Origin: Gnetum montanum
Lineage: Eukaryota; Streptophyta; Gnetopsida; Gnetales; Gnetaceae
Assembly: GCA_015680685.1 (NCBI GenBank)
Contig: MNCI01012628.1
Span: forward strand, 1,690,652 to 1,754,651
DNA length: 64,000 bases
Reading direction: 5' to 3'
The position numbers and the translations under genes were made by a program. The notes beneath the pieces are model-generated. The model saw only the letters and a program-made list of their open reading frames with translations, was not told where the DNA came from and made no database searches. Shown piece by piece: positions 22,871 through 34,805 of the stretch. How positions within the stretch are numbered: the stretch's first letter is position 1; each line of letters opens with the position of its first letter.

Positions 22871-23937
22871 AGATTTTAGTTTTGAAAATTCTTTGTTTGA
22901 AAACACAAACACGGGAAATTGTAAGAAATAATATAACAGGTAGGCTTGTGGCTTTGATTCTGGGGGGCCTAAGTTTCTAAAGAATTTTTCTATTTTTTTT
23001 ATCCTCCCTGCTACATCGTGCAACCCACACTTCTCTAGCGCAGACTTGGAGTTTGTAGTAGCTTTTGTTGTACCTGTCTTTGCTGCACATTCACCCTCTG
23101 GCAGTAATACATTGACTTTTTGTATAGCATAGCTATAGTTAAAAATACTCTATTTTGTTGTTGATTCTTTAATTTCGTTAGTAGAAATTGCATGGCTTTG
23201 GCCATATGAATTGAGGGCTCTCGTCAAAAAAAATACACAGTTAATCATATAATGTATTGTTACTTTCAATCAATCCATCTGTACAATGTTAAGAAATGTA
23301 AAAGAAAATTTGCCACATAATACAAGTGTTAGAGAGAGAGATTTCAAGTCAATGATAAAAAAAGCAGACCTTAAGACCTGAGTCTTAAGCTTCTTTGTTT
23401 GCCTTGTAGGCTACCTCAAAGGCTTTTGTCAATTTTTTACCCTCAAAACGAAATCCTCCTTTCTTTGTGCAAAATAAAATCATAGTTTCAAGACCAAGAA
23501 AAAAGAGGGTGTCTCATTGTTGACCCACAAATTAATTATTTCTTTGCATTTATCATATGCATGATGCAAGTAATAAAAGTTTTATAATATATAAATTGAT
23601 ACTTAAGCCAATGTTATATTCCTCTATAATTCCTATAATGTATCATTTTAAAGTCTTATATACTTTTGGATATGGAAAATATTAGTTTGGTGTATAGAAA
23701 CTATAAAGCATAAGTGGGAAATGGTTAATAGATATTTTGATAAAAATGCATGTGGGGAATATTATTGTAGGTGTTGCATCATTGTAGAATTACTTACATT
23801 TAGAATAAATTTAGGTTTTCATTGTCAAAATTGCCAAATGGTTCTATGTTATATTTGATTTTATCCCCAACGTTAAAAAAAATAGTGATAAAGTAATTTT
23901 GTCATAATGCGATATTGTATCTACAATATCATAGCAA
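22871..23937. other. Upstream flank, no gene recognised
   Basis: AT-rich sequence with no open frame or repeat that I can assign. Confidence 0.4.
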
Positions 23938-24727
23938 TGATGTCATAATCCATGCTACATGATCATTAATGTGATGTCTTGGGATGTGTGCAACCTTATA
24001 AATACTGACACTTGGATACACAATTTGATAAATTTTCATTCCACCCTTAGCTAGATTATTGTAGTTTGTTTTCGTAGACTTAGCGATAGAGTGGATGCTT
24101 CCAATGTGATGTTTGGCACTTGTCTGGTGTAGTTCATGACAGCAATAAAAATTGAGATTGCTTTCCATCGTTGTAGCATTCCCTTGGTTTTCTATTTGTT
24201 CACTTAGCATAATTTCTATTGTTTTCTTAGCTTAACACTTAACTTTTCTAAGTGCTCTATTTTACATGTCATTAGTAAGTGGAATGGATATAGTTGGTTT
24301 CGAGTGCTAAGTGTAGTTATCTAGTTACCCAATAGTGGCATTGCTTGATTTGTTCAGTAGTAATACCACTTGGTAATCCCAATGATAGCTACAAAAGTCC
24401 AAAGTGTGAACGGCAAACCAAGACCAGATGTCCATCACATTAGGCTAAGTCAAATTTATGTTCTCTTAGTTAACTAGACTTAGACTTTTATTCAACCATG
24501 TTAACTGTAGGAGTACTTTAGAGCCTAGCAACATCAATAATCATATTTCTCACTAAGAGCTAAACCATACACTTGAACTTCACTAGCTAAAAGTGGAAAG
24601 ACAACAATCTGAAACTTAACCTCAATTGTTAGCATAATTACATTATCCATCCACGGATTACAATCTGGTTGTGCATTGGCACTCATGACTTGTATGGTAG
24701 AGTGTTGGGATACTTCACCACTCATCA
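23938..24727 (+). mobile_element. Plus-oriented LTR (solo or remnant) of the same family
   Basis: It reads as the reverse complement of the other LTRs: TGATGTCATAATC start, TATAAATA at 23997-24004, a CTTGGTAATCCCAATGATAG block and a CACCACTCATCA end. The flanks (AGCAA left, AATAG right) do not form a target-site duplication, and no primer-binding site follows, so it is an old solo LTR or a remnant. Confidence 0.65.
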
Positions 24728-25480
24728 AATAGTTTAAATATGGCATATGATAGATCAAGTTTTTATCATGTGTGAGATTATTATAGTATAATATAGAAAA
24801 AATAATTACAACAAAATAAATCTATAATGATACTAAGAGAAAACACTCTTATGATGTTTGTAGATTACAGTATCACTTTACAGTCATACCAAAGATGGAA
24901 GGGACAACTACCTTTGAATAAGCTCAGTAGTTGATATTCATTATGATTGTTCATGCATGATCTTTATTTTATGTAAGTAATTATCATTTTCAACTCATAA
25001 TTATTTGTCTTAGTATTATTTGTTTGTATAAATTCCCCATCATTTGCAAATAATTTGGAATATATGAATATGAAAAGGTTATATATATATATATATGAAA
25101 GAGTATTCTTGACTAATTGATTTTCTTCTATTTTTATCTAGTAGTATAAACCATTTTGGTTGTACAACATCATTTTCAATTGGTGTCTTAATTTAACCAA
25201 GGCATGGAGCAAAGTAGTGACATTGTTTATAGTAAAAAAGATCTTTCATGTACAAAGATTCCTTTATAGATAATGAAACTATTATGTTATGTTTTAAAAA
25301 ATGTATTTACCTTTTAATCATATTTTTTATATCATCCTAGAAAATTTGACACATGCTTCCCTATTGCAGCCATTAGTATTATGTGTAAGCATAATATCGA
25401 GAAAATTTTGGAGGATAATTCAATGCTTAATTTTTCCCATAAATTAAAGAACATGGGAATTTATGAGTGGATAAAAATGA
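24728..25480. other. AT-rich spacer
   Basis: No gene recognised. A short (AT)n microsatellite lies at about 25080-25096. Confidence 0.4.
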
Positions 25481-25489
25481 AAGGATGTT

Positions 25490-26152
25490 ATGAAAAGAGA
25501 TTGGGATTACACTTAAAAACAAGAGATTTGCTTTATCAAACTTGATTGATCAAAAGTATGTGATAAGGTGGACTCAAATGTCTTACTTTTTACCCTATAA
25601 GAGTTGGGGTTTTGTAGAGGGTTTTGTGGGATGATCAAGTTCATAATTTCTATAGTTAGATTTCAAGTTTCCCTAAATGAACAAATATCTTAGCAATTTT
25701 ACCTAGGGCTGGGCCTTTAGTAAAGTTACTCATTATAGCATATCTCTTAGCTATTATTGTTGATAACCTCTACAGATGGAGCAGGAAGTTGAATGTCATG
25801 TGTCCATTTTCTTGAAATTTTCATATTATTCGTTGTGTAGATGATACAATGATTTCTTTCTCAGCATCTTTCCTTGAGGCCAAAAAGCAAATGCAAGCAC
25901 TAGATGAATTTTGTCAGTCAACAAGACTTGAATTTAATTGAAACAAGAGAAATATTTACCTTGCAAGGTGCTTAACATAAAGGTTTAAGCATATTAAGCT
26001 TATTTTTGGCTGTAATGTTGGTTGCTCCTAGCTACCTACTTAGGTCAACCTCTATTTTACAAATGAAAATCAATTAACATTTAGGAGGGAGTGTTGGGAA
26101 ATAATCAAAAGAAGTTGATCTCTTAGAAAGGTACATTTCTATCTTCCATGGG
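25490..26152 (+). pseudogene. LINE reverse transcriptase relic, 5' part
   Basis: Plus-strand frames give a KLD...VCDKVD block (RT palm, first Asp), AYLLAIIVDNLYRW and CVDDTMISFSASFLEAKKQM with the catalytic x-DD (about 25833). It ends ISWKGTFLSSMG-like at 26147, where element 4 interrupts it. The matching 3' half starts at 30702. It is a different LINE from the one in the thioesterase introns. Confidence 0.7.
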
Positions 26153-26339
26153 TGATGACACATGATATGTCTGGCAACTTCGTTGATGCATGCTCGTCGA
26201 TGCATCTTAGACATGTTGATGCATATGTGTGGATGAAAATGTGTTGATGCATCAACAAGCAATGCATCTTAGATGGATTTGACATTTGTTAATATGAACA
26301 TCCAAAGGACCATTGCCCAATTATGTTACATCTACAAGA

Positions 26340-27500
26340 GTTTAGGGCTTTTACTTTGAATCCCAAGTTTGTAGAAAAGCAAATGCCTAGAAGATTATCT
26401 TACCCACAAGGTAATTCTTGATAGTCCTACAACCAATGGTATTATCCTAGTGGGACTTCTTATCAATCTTGAAATTAATATCAACCACAGTGGCAAAACC
26501 CATAGTCATGGAAGATGCCATCAACAAACTAGAAATACCCTTATTACCAACTGGACCCTCATGGATACTATGTTTAACAACCTATTTCTCCAAATGCTTC
26601 TACTTCATCTACCTCAAATCACTACTATTACTCTCCTGAATACCATCAACTTGCAACATCTCTTATGGGATCACCATCTCATACCTCTTATCCTCTGTCA
26701 CATCCTCAAAATTCTCATACTTTCCTCCAACATATGTCACCACCAACAATGCAGGAAGGATTGGCATCACAACCTCAATAGAAGAATGCCACTTGTGTTG
26801 TGAACATACAAGTGAATGATAATGTTAGTAGATCTCAGCAAAAATCTTGAAAACGTCCTTTCTTTAGGATAGTTTCCACACATGTGAATAAAACTAGTAA
26901 ACCTACTAGCTCACCAGAACTAGCACAAGGACAATCTAGTGCAACCTTCTTCCTCACACAAACAACATCTCCTAATCCTACACAAGATCCAACAATCATT
27001 ACCACTCCAACACAAAACATAAAAGATGAGCCTATCACTGTGCAGAGACAAAAAATTCCATGCATTACTAATAATGATAAATGGTGCAGTTGTGGGTCAA
27101 AAGTTCAAAGTATCAACATGGTCCCTATGCCAACCCAAAACAAAGTTAAGAAATAAGTGTGTGTGCAAAACCAAGTCTACATAGTAGCCACTAAACCAAA
27201 AGAAATCTAGTGGTTTGAAAATGAGAATACAAAATCATTCAAAAGATGCATGAAAACATCCAACCCACTTATTAGTTCTTGTCCTAAGAAAATAAATCAA
27301 ACAGAGAACTTAGAGAAGAACATCTCACACTCTAGCTATACACCAAAAGAAGATGTTAAATAAGGAGACACAAGAACTAAAATAGAAAATCAACAAGGAA
27401 ACATGTATGAACCCCTTAAAAAGAAAATACCTTCTAGTCAAGCTAAAGATATGTCTCCAAATGATCGAAAAATGATTATCATCAAAGTTAATTGTGCTAC
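26340..27500 (+). pseudogene. Gag remnant of element 4
   Basis: The plus-strand frame reads PRRLSYPQGN, then Q/Y/P/S-rich text (PPTMQEGLASQPQ, KTSKPTSSPELAQGQ) up to CSCGSKVQSINMVP near 27110. It parallels the C-terminal gag and protease junction of elements 1 and 2, with several stops. The overlapping 117-residue frame at 26450 is out of register and not the real frame. Confidence 0.55.
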
Positions 27501-28164
27501 CAAGTGAAAACTTAAATCATTAAAGATGATAAAGGAAAAGCTTATGGTGTATAAGTAAGGGAATGTGCGATCCATTTTCCAAATGCTTGCCCAAGAGTTT
27601 AGTTGTGGGGAAGATGCCCCATTTTGAATCAAGAACCAATAAATGCATTTTTTTTTACAATTTTTTATTATTTTCCTATTTCTTCAAAAATTTTCCAATT
27701 CTTAATATGTTTTTTGTTTCTTGTTATTTTTCTTTTCTTTATAATTTTCTCTTTTCTTGAGTCATTTCCTTTATGTTTTATTAATGTCTACTATGTTTCT
27801 ATTAATAATATTGTCAGCCATGATATAGAAGTCAACATTATGTGTTGGGTTTTTGCCTATGCTATAAAGTCGATTGGGTAAATAATTGTGTAATGTGATG
27901 AGATAACATCATCAATCCCTTCAATTTCTTTAAATAAGAGGTGTTTATGATGAAAGCAATATGGTTGTTCTTACATGAAACTAAAATTAACTATTGATCA
28001 TTATGCCTTGAAGAAAGAGAGAAAGATCAAGTAGGAGTGGCAAAGGGTGTGACCTCAAGGGGATTTGTTGGGTTCTCTTCTTGACTTCCTTCTTGTGGTC
28101 TATGACTCCTCATGGAATGTACCATCACTTCTATTTTTGACTAATCAATAGGAAGCATGTATTT

Positions 28165-28262
28165 GCATGGTGTGGTTCACATGAAAAGAAAAGAGAGAAA
28201 GAAAGAAAGAAAAAAAGAAAAGAAAAGAAAAAAATAATGGGAATTCAAAGCACATCCCTTAG
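28165..28262 (+). repeat. Family hairpin, single copy with purine-rich loop
   Basis: GCATGGTGTGGTTCACAT on the left and ATGGGAATTCAAAGCACATCC on the right flank a GAAA-rich loop of about 60 bp. This is the element-sense form of the hairpin in elements 1 and 2. One inner pair is broken here (TTCACAT/ATGGGAA). Confidence 0.55.
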
Positions 28263-29745
28263 ACATAATAATGGGCTACAAGCACTAGTTATGGGATTAG
28301 AAAGACATGTTACCCATGCTTGAAGGCACCCCTCTAACTAAGGTCCTTCTTTCCTTTCTTCTCTTTTTGGAGTGATGTTCGTTCTTTGTGGTTGTGGACT
28401 CATGATGGTAGGTAAGAAGGAACACATTAATGTGTAGCCATTATAAATGGTATGGACTTAGTCTAAAACTTGGACAAATAGGTATGATGGTCATTTTAAT
28501 CTAAATTAACTTAAAAACCTATTGTGGACATGGTTAATTACCTTACATCCCAATCTCTACAATTCCTTCTCATCCCATTATTCACCTCACTGCTGCATGC
28601 AATTATGGGCCCAATGAGTTTGTATAGTATAGTGTAGGATTCCAACCAAGGTAGTTGTGTGTTGTTTGGAACAAAGGCATGATCTACATTTAACTTCTAA
28701 GGTGCCCATGAACATCTATAGAAGTGGTTATGCAAGGACATTATGGCAGGAACCTGCTTCGAGGAGGACCCACTTGCATAACTTTTGTTGATCATGGCTC
28801 TAAACCAAACCTTATATCTTTAAGAACATCATTGACAGCTTCTCTAAATTTATGCATGATTTTGGGACTACTTCTCATCAATTTTGATTAATTTTTACTA
28901 CTTTTCTATTAAAATATCCTTCAAATTCAATATTCCTTGATGATCTTGTGAGCTAGACCTTTTGTTTTAATTGTTCGAAACCTTATGTGCTTTCGAAGTT
29001 AAGCTCATTTATCATGGAGGGGTTAAGGATGTACTTTTTAAAATTTTTCTAACACCCCATTTTTGAACATAGTGGTAACTAATAGTAAAAATAATCAAAA
29101 TAACTTGAACAACTTGATGATTTTAGTTACCTTAGAACCTTGGGGAACATTATTATGAAATCATCTTCAGCATACATGCTAAATTTTTTTGAATTTTGAG
29201 CTAACTAAGGATTGAGAAATGGTTAATCATTAATGAAAATTTATCAAAACTAATGTTGATCCTTTGGTGATTTTAGATGATGCCAAACCAAATCCCTAAT
29301 GTTGAAGGTCTTGTAAAAGCAAAGGAAACAAGGCCAAGAGGAGAATAATGGCAGCTATGCCCATGGATAAATAGTAGCACATATAGGGATTAAAGCTCAA
29401 ACATCACATGTTTGTTGGATCCATGGGATGATGAGAAGAAATTTTAGTCTATCCTCCAAGAATGTTCTACGTAAAAAGAGAAGCATCAACATAACAATCA
29501 AGGTTGGAAAGTCTACCATTGCTAGCGACAATAAGAAGATTCATTTTCAGCAAATTTTTGAAGACCTCTGTAATTTTGCAAACTTTGATGTCTATCTAGT
29601 CTTTTTGTCATTTTATAATACATCCACTCGAATAAAATTTTGTAATGGTAGCCAATCTAGTCTTGGTCACCCCACATTTTTTCTAATGAAACTTTGTTCA
29701 TTTATATATAACTCAAGGACAAGTTTTTAGTGAGTCATAGGGGTA

Positions 29746-30696
29746 TGATGAGACATGGTATGTCAGGCAAATTCATCAACGCATGCTCGTTAATGCATGT
29801 TAGATGCGTCGATGCATATGTGTGGATAAAAATGCATTGATGCATTAATAGGAAATGCATCTTAGATGTGTTGATACATGCTCATTGATGCATCCTCATC
29901 TACACATCCCTGTCAATGCAACTAAATGTGTTAACGCATCCCCATCAATGTAATGCTTGTATTTACCTATAAATATGTAAGCACCTACTGCGTATTTGGC
30001 ACCATTTGGTTTGTAGTGTAGCTAGACTCTTGTAGTTTTATTTCATAATATTAGCAAACAGTTAGTGAGTGCCCGTAGTGTGGATTTGAGTCAATTGTAT
30101 GGCATTTTATTCGAGTGGCATTGTACTTAGACATATTATAGGAATGATAATAAGATCAAGGTTGATTCCTATTCATTGCAGCACTTTGACTTAGAATAGA
30201 TTTATTTTCAATGTAATTTATTTTCTATGTACTTAGTTAACATTTATATTTCTATGCACATTAATCAATCAATAGAATGAATGTGACCAGTCTTGAGTGT
30301 AAACACATATTCACTTGGTAATCCTAGTAGAACACTTGGTAATCCTAGCAGTGGATACATGAGTTTAGGACCTATACGAAAAGTTGAGAATGGACACTCA
30401 TTTCCCTTAGGATAGTTTAGGATTTATCTTCTTATTATTAATTAGTTTAAATAATTAATTTCTACATTATTATCCAGTTAGTTTAAGGATCACACAACAT
30501 CAATAATCATATGCCTCACTTTGGAATAAACCATACATGAAAAAGCTACTACTAGTCTAAGTGGGAAGATAGTGACCTATCATTAATGCTTAACAATCTA
30601 GATACCACACTAGTTCCATCCATGAAATTCAACTGGATTGCATGTGAACGCATGTGATTTGTATGGTTGGGTGTAGGGGGTATTCGTTGCTTATCA
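29746..30696 (+). repeat. 3' LTR of element 4
   Basis: 951 bp, TGATGAGACATGG...GCTTATCA. TATAAATA lies at 29968-29975, about 220 bp inside. The U3 carries a dense array of GATGCAT/CATGC words (29775-29945). The 5' LTR fragment at 26153 matches its first 120 bp. Confidence 0.75.
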
Positions 30697-30701
30697 ATAG
30701 G

Positions 30702-31650
30702 TAAGTTGATTCTAGCTAAATCTATCCTCTTAAGCATTCTTATTTATAGTGAATTGGTTTTTAATCCCCTAACCCAATTTGTATTACAAGTCAATTAGAT
30801 TATGAGGAATTTCTTTTGGTCTGGTGGGGAGAAGCATCACCAATTTAATTTGATTACTTGGGATAAGGTAGCTATTTGAGTTCATGCATGTGAATGTGGG
30901 CTTTGAAACTTCAAGAGGTAGGCTTGCATTTTGGTAGCTAAGCTAGCTTGGAAGGTTTTAGTCTCAAGAAAATAAGCCTTGGGTTAATTATCTTCAAATA
31001 TGCTATTCTAGTTAATGGACTTACTTGGCTAGAGCCTCGAAGATTTAGAAAATCATTAAGAGAGGTTGGACTTTCCTTTAGTCACTTGGGTGTTAGAAAT
31101 TTGGGGAAGTAGACATTTTGATGAAAGGCCTTCAGTTAGGACAAGCTCATCAGAAAATGATCAGGAGAGTTTTTTTAAAAGTAGTTGCCCTATTGCACCA
31201 AGGCCTAGGGGTGTATGTAAAGAATTGGTTTAGTAGGAGGGGTTGGAGAATTCTCTTAATCTCTCATGATGATAATAGCCATGGAGAATTCACTAAAATT
31301 CTTAACTTTCTTAAAGAACATAGCCCCCCTAATTTAGCTGATGAAGATACCTTGCATTTTACTTTGATAAATCATAAAATAGTATATATCATATCTTTAT
31401 ATACAATCCTTTGCCAAAGTGATGGGATGGGACCTTATTTGGAGGTTGCATTATTGACCAAAGATGAGGCTTTTTGTTTGGCTGTTGGCTCTTCATATAG
31501 CGTTCACTTAGGAAAAGCTCCAATGATGGGGTTTTATCATGGCCTTATGGTGTATTTTTGCTAAAAGAAGATTAAAAATTGACACACCTTTTCAAGGAAT
31601 GGTTATTTACAAAGGTTGTAGGTCAATTCATGCGCATGTGGACTGGGATC
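30702..31650 (+). pseudogene. LINE reverse transcriptase relic, 3' part
   Basis: It continues the LINE broken by element 4: KLILAKSILLSILIYSEL, IMRNFFWSGGEKHHQFNLI and TWDKVAI, then a degenerate stretch and the zinc-binding C-terminal block ending HLFKEWLFTKVVG near 31610. Frameshifts throughout. Confidence 0.7.
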
Positions 31651-33290
31651 CTATGGGATCAATGTTAGGCAATGATTACAGAAGGATCCATCATCCATAG
31701 ACACTTATATGAGATTTCATTATGGGTGGAGGTCACCTAGGACATTTTTCTAGAGTGAAATGCTCACACTTTTCAGGAAAATTGCTTAAACTCTTCTTGT
31801 AAATGTGTCTCAAAAGCATTCATCATCTTTCACTTGTGGGAAAATATCCATGAATGCATGATGGCAACATTTAATACTCATAACTCATTGTGAGATCAGC
31901 TGATATGGTGCCCATAAATTCTATGTTCTTTTTCTTTTCTAAATATGCATATCCTATTTTTTAAATGAGCTGTATGATGTTGCACAAGACTATCTTTTGG
32001 TTTTTGATTTTGATGCTCTATAAGAATGCTTGTAGTTTTTTGGTTAGTTGGAAATGTGGTTGAAATTCTTTTGCCATGGAGCTAACACATGATGCTTCTA
32101 ATGGTTTGGTTCTTAGTCGGCCTCATGCTATAGGTGTTCATCTTTTGCTGGAGGATCTTCTTCCCTTCAAGATGATACAATTATTCTAACTAGTGATTTA
32201 GGTTTCACCCCTCTTATTATATAAGTAACCAAATTTCCCCTCAACAAACATTATTTACAATTTTTGTGAGTGGTTTTCAAAATGTAAATATGTAGGAGGA
32301 AGTATCTTGGAAGAAATTGTAAATGGTTAAGTTTTTACTTTCAATGCCTCTAATATTGTAGAGGTAATCCAATTTTTAGGCGGTAGCAAGGATGGAGCTT
32401 TGAAGGAATGAGAGTGAAAGAAAAGTGAGAAAGACTTTGTTGAGTATGCAAAAAAATTTGATAAAAGAGAATATCTAAACTACTTTGTTGGCACATTTGG
32501 CCATTTCATGGAATAGCAAAGGTAGATACTCAAAAGGCAATGATAGAAAACATGATAAAAAAAATATGTAAATGATATTAATTCCACCCCACTTTCATCA
32601 CAAAATTGATATTCAAATGAAAAGGCCGATGATAAATGGGCATTGGCTTGCAATGGTCATCATAAGATTGATATGCATGATCCTGAAAGTCTCATCTCCA
32701 CACACAGAATGTCAAAGATGGAAAACAAGATTGGTTACCAATGTGGTAGATGGATGATTGAATAGCAAGAATTAAGTGGAACTTAACTTTAGGAACTATA
32801 ATTCTCAGCAGAAATATATCCATTGTTAGCAAAAACACAGGTTGTTTTTGAGGAAAATCTAGATCCAAGTTATGTTGAAAATCAAAAGGGTCTACAAATA
32901 TGGTTCCTGTTGTTGCCATGAAAAACGTGCCACAAGCAATGGCTATCACTGTTACCACTATTTTCAGATACGAGAGCATTAAGACAAAAAGATAATAAAG
33001 TCAATGGTCTGAACATACTTCTCTTAATGGATGCAAATATTATTATAATAAATTCACAAGTAAGATAAGCCTGCAGAATTAAATGTAGCTAAAAAGCAGT
33101 AGACGTAACCATTGGAAGCAGCACATCCAATCCAAAAACAACGTAAACTTGATGTTGCAAAGAAACATGGATAACTTTGTATTACTTGTGGATAATGAAT
33201 AGGAAAGGAAAGCAGGGATATGATTGGGTCTAGGGTTGTATTTCGTGGATACAGTGGCTTTATTATAGCATTCTCACATTTTACGTAACA
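31651..33290. other. Low-complexity-poor interval, no gene recognised
   Basis: A minus-strand open frame at 32979-32692 (95 residues) starts MLSYLKIVVTVIAIACGTFF, a single hydrophobic segment, followed by TIFVDPFDFQHN. It looks like the N-terminus of a membrane-anchored or secreted protein, but I recognise no family and see no partner exon. Confidence 0.35.
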
Positions 33291-33813
33291 CAACAATTTC
33301 ATCAACCCAGCTTTTCGTAAATCCAGAACTTCATGAGATAGTCTTTGAGAGCCTGATTTGAAAGAGAAGGGAGGCACCTGTGTAAGATTGGGGTTAGTAA
33401 ACAAAGGAAAAATACAAGCAAAGTAATAGGAACATATCAAAATATAAAAAATCCATGACATTTTGCAAACAAAAACTGTTGCCGGCTACACTTGGACTGT
33501 TATCGGTACGGTAACTGTATTAGATAGAGATAAGTTTGTGTCTTGTGATTGCTATGCTATGCATCTACTTTAGTACTCTGCTCATGTTTCAATTGATCAG
33601 GAAAATACAGACTTAAATTGGGACATGTTCAATATTCTGAAAACCTAAATGGCAGTACGTGGCAACAGAGCACTGGTTTCCAAATAAAGCTGCAAAGAAG
33701 ACAATGAAACAGTGATAGGCACTAACCCAGAATAGGGGTAGGGCCTGGAACACAGCAAGCAGGAAAAACATTCTTTATTCCGAATTTCTGCAGCGATGTT
33801 ACCAGACCTAAAC
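33290..33813 (-). pseudogene. Possible relic of a FAD-dependent monooxygenase gene
   Basis: Two exon-like minus-strand segments. From 33813, after a GTTGCAG acceptor, comes GLGLVTSLQKFGIKNVF, like the end of the dinucleotide-binding GGLATALALHRLGI block of plant FAD monooxygenases. From 33378, after a canonical TACTAAC branch site and TTACACAG acceptor, comes FSFKSGSQRLSHEVLDLRKA followed by GLMKLL, like the F-[SR]-F ... HEVR-x-x-RK-x-LLE-x-L block. The GAGI motif, the middle part and the catalytic C-terminus were not found. The assignment is tentative. Confidence 0.35.
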
Positions 33814-34795
33814 CTGCAACATAGTAATATGCAGAAATGAAGAGAGTTTTGAGGATATTGTTGTTGAGATTACAGACTGTTTTTCAGAATTGTGCAGTTA
33901 CTACAGAGGTGAAAGCGCTGAATCGTGGCATGTAGTCACTGGAATTGCAGACCTCCTGCACATGGACTATTAAGTATGCAGCGTTGCAGCTGATGGGAAG
34001 ACTGTTAAGTAGCCAGGTGGCCGTGGCAAGGGCACTCACTGTGGTATTGGTTTTGGTGCAACGTGGGATGATGTAGTAGCTGCCGGTGAACCATGCGCAG
34101 AACTGGTTCCAAATACCGCAGTATTTTTGGGTGGTTCAGTCTAGCGGAGCGTGAACCACGGACGCGTGGCTGTGCATGGGAGAAGCTATCCAGCAAAATC
34201 AGTAGGCGGCTTAACGGCATAGCGCATCATCCACAATATATCAGTACCCTATGGAAAAAATATATTCAAAGAAAAAGAATCCATGGGATATCATACATGA
34301 ACTAGACACGTTTATCCACGCTTGACACAGCGGAAGGGCCTTCTTTCACGGTGGTAGTTGATATACGGTTCTGGCAAGGTAGAATAATTTGAAACTATTT
34401 GCCGGCAGTTTTAGGCTTGGTGCCTTTACATTCGGAGGTGTTCTTAACGGTGCCAAGAAGCCAACAGCAAATTTTACGTGGATTTAAAATGCAAATACAG
34501 ATGATTTACTTATACACATTTATAAGGATCAGCTTTCTGCATTTAAAAAAAAAACCATACAGCTACCAACACCAACATCTACACTAAGGTGGATACTGAA
34601 TTACTTTCTTACTACCGCCTGTTCATGAAAATTACTAGGGCTTCAGTGGTTAATGATATTTAATATTTAAAAACTTAAAATCCTAAATAAAAATAAAATG
34701 ACAATTGTATGAAACTTTTATAGTATTAGAGATCTTAGATTTATTATTATTATTATATGGGTTGTCACTTATAAAAGAAATATTTATAATATTTA
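33814..34795. other. Comparatively GC-rich interval, no gene assigned
   Basis: 33900-34230 is GC-richer than the neighbourhood and has minus- and plus-strand open frames of about 70 residues, none recognisable. It could be the promoter or first-exon region of the gene whose relic lies to the left. Confidence 0.3.
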
Positions 34796-34805
34796 CAAAT
34801 GCCAA

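Larger units (their letters stand above)
26153..30696 (+). mobile_element. Element 4: pol-deleted gypsy derivative inserted in a LINE
   Basis: Plus-oriented family member of 4.5 kb. It keeps the first about 120 bp of the 5' LTR (26153 to about 26275), then a gag remnant (26340-27500), the post-integrase region with the hairpin (27900-28500), an unassigned stretch, the polypurine tract ATAGGGGTA (29737-29745) and a full 3' LTR. RT, RNase H and integrase are absent. The flanks ATGGG (26148-26152) and ATAGG (30697-30701) are a one-mismatch target-site duplication. Joining the flanks restores LINE collinearity. Confidence 0.75.

Noticed and set aside
23938-24727. Target-site duplication for the plus-strand LTR
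   Set aside because: The flanks AGCAA and AATAG do not match at any plausible boundary.
26450-26803. 117-residue plus-strand frame
   Set aside because: Out of register with the gag remnant, whose Q/Y/P-rich frame is recognisable across the same bases.
27563-27881. Phe-rich plus-strand frames
   Set aside because: A product of a poly-T-rich stretch; no similarity to any family I know.
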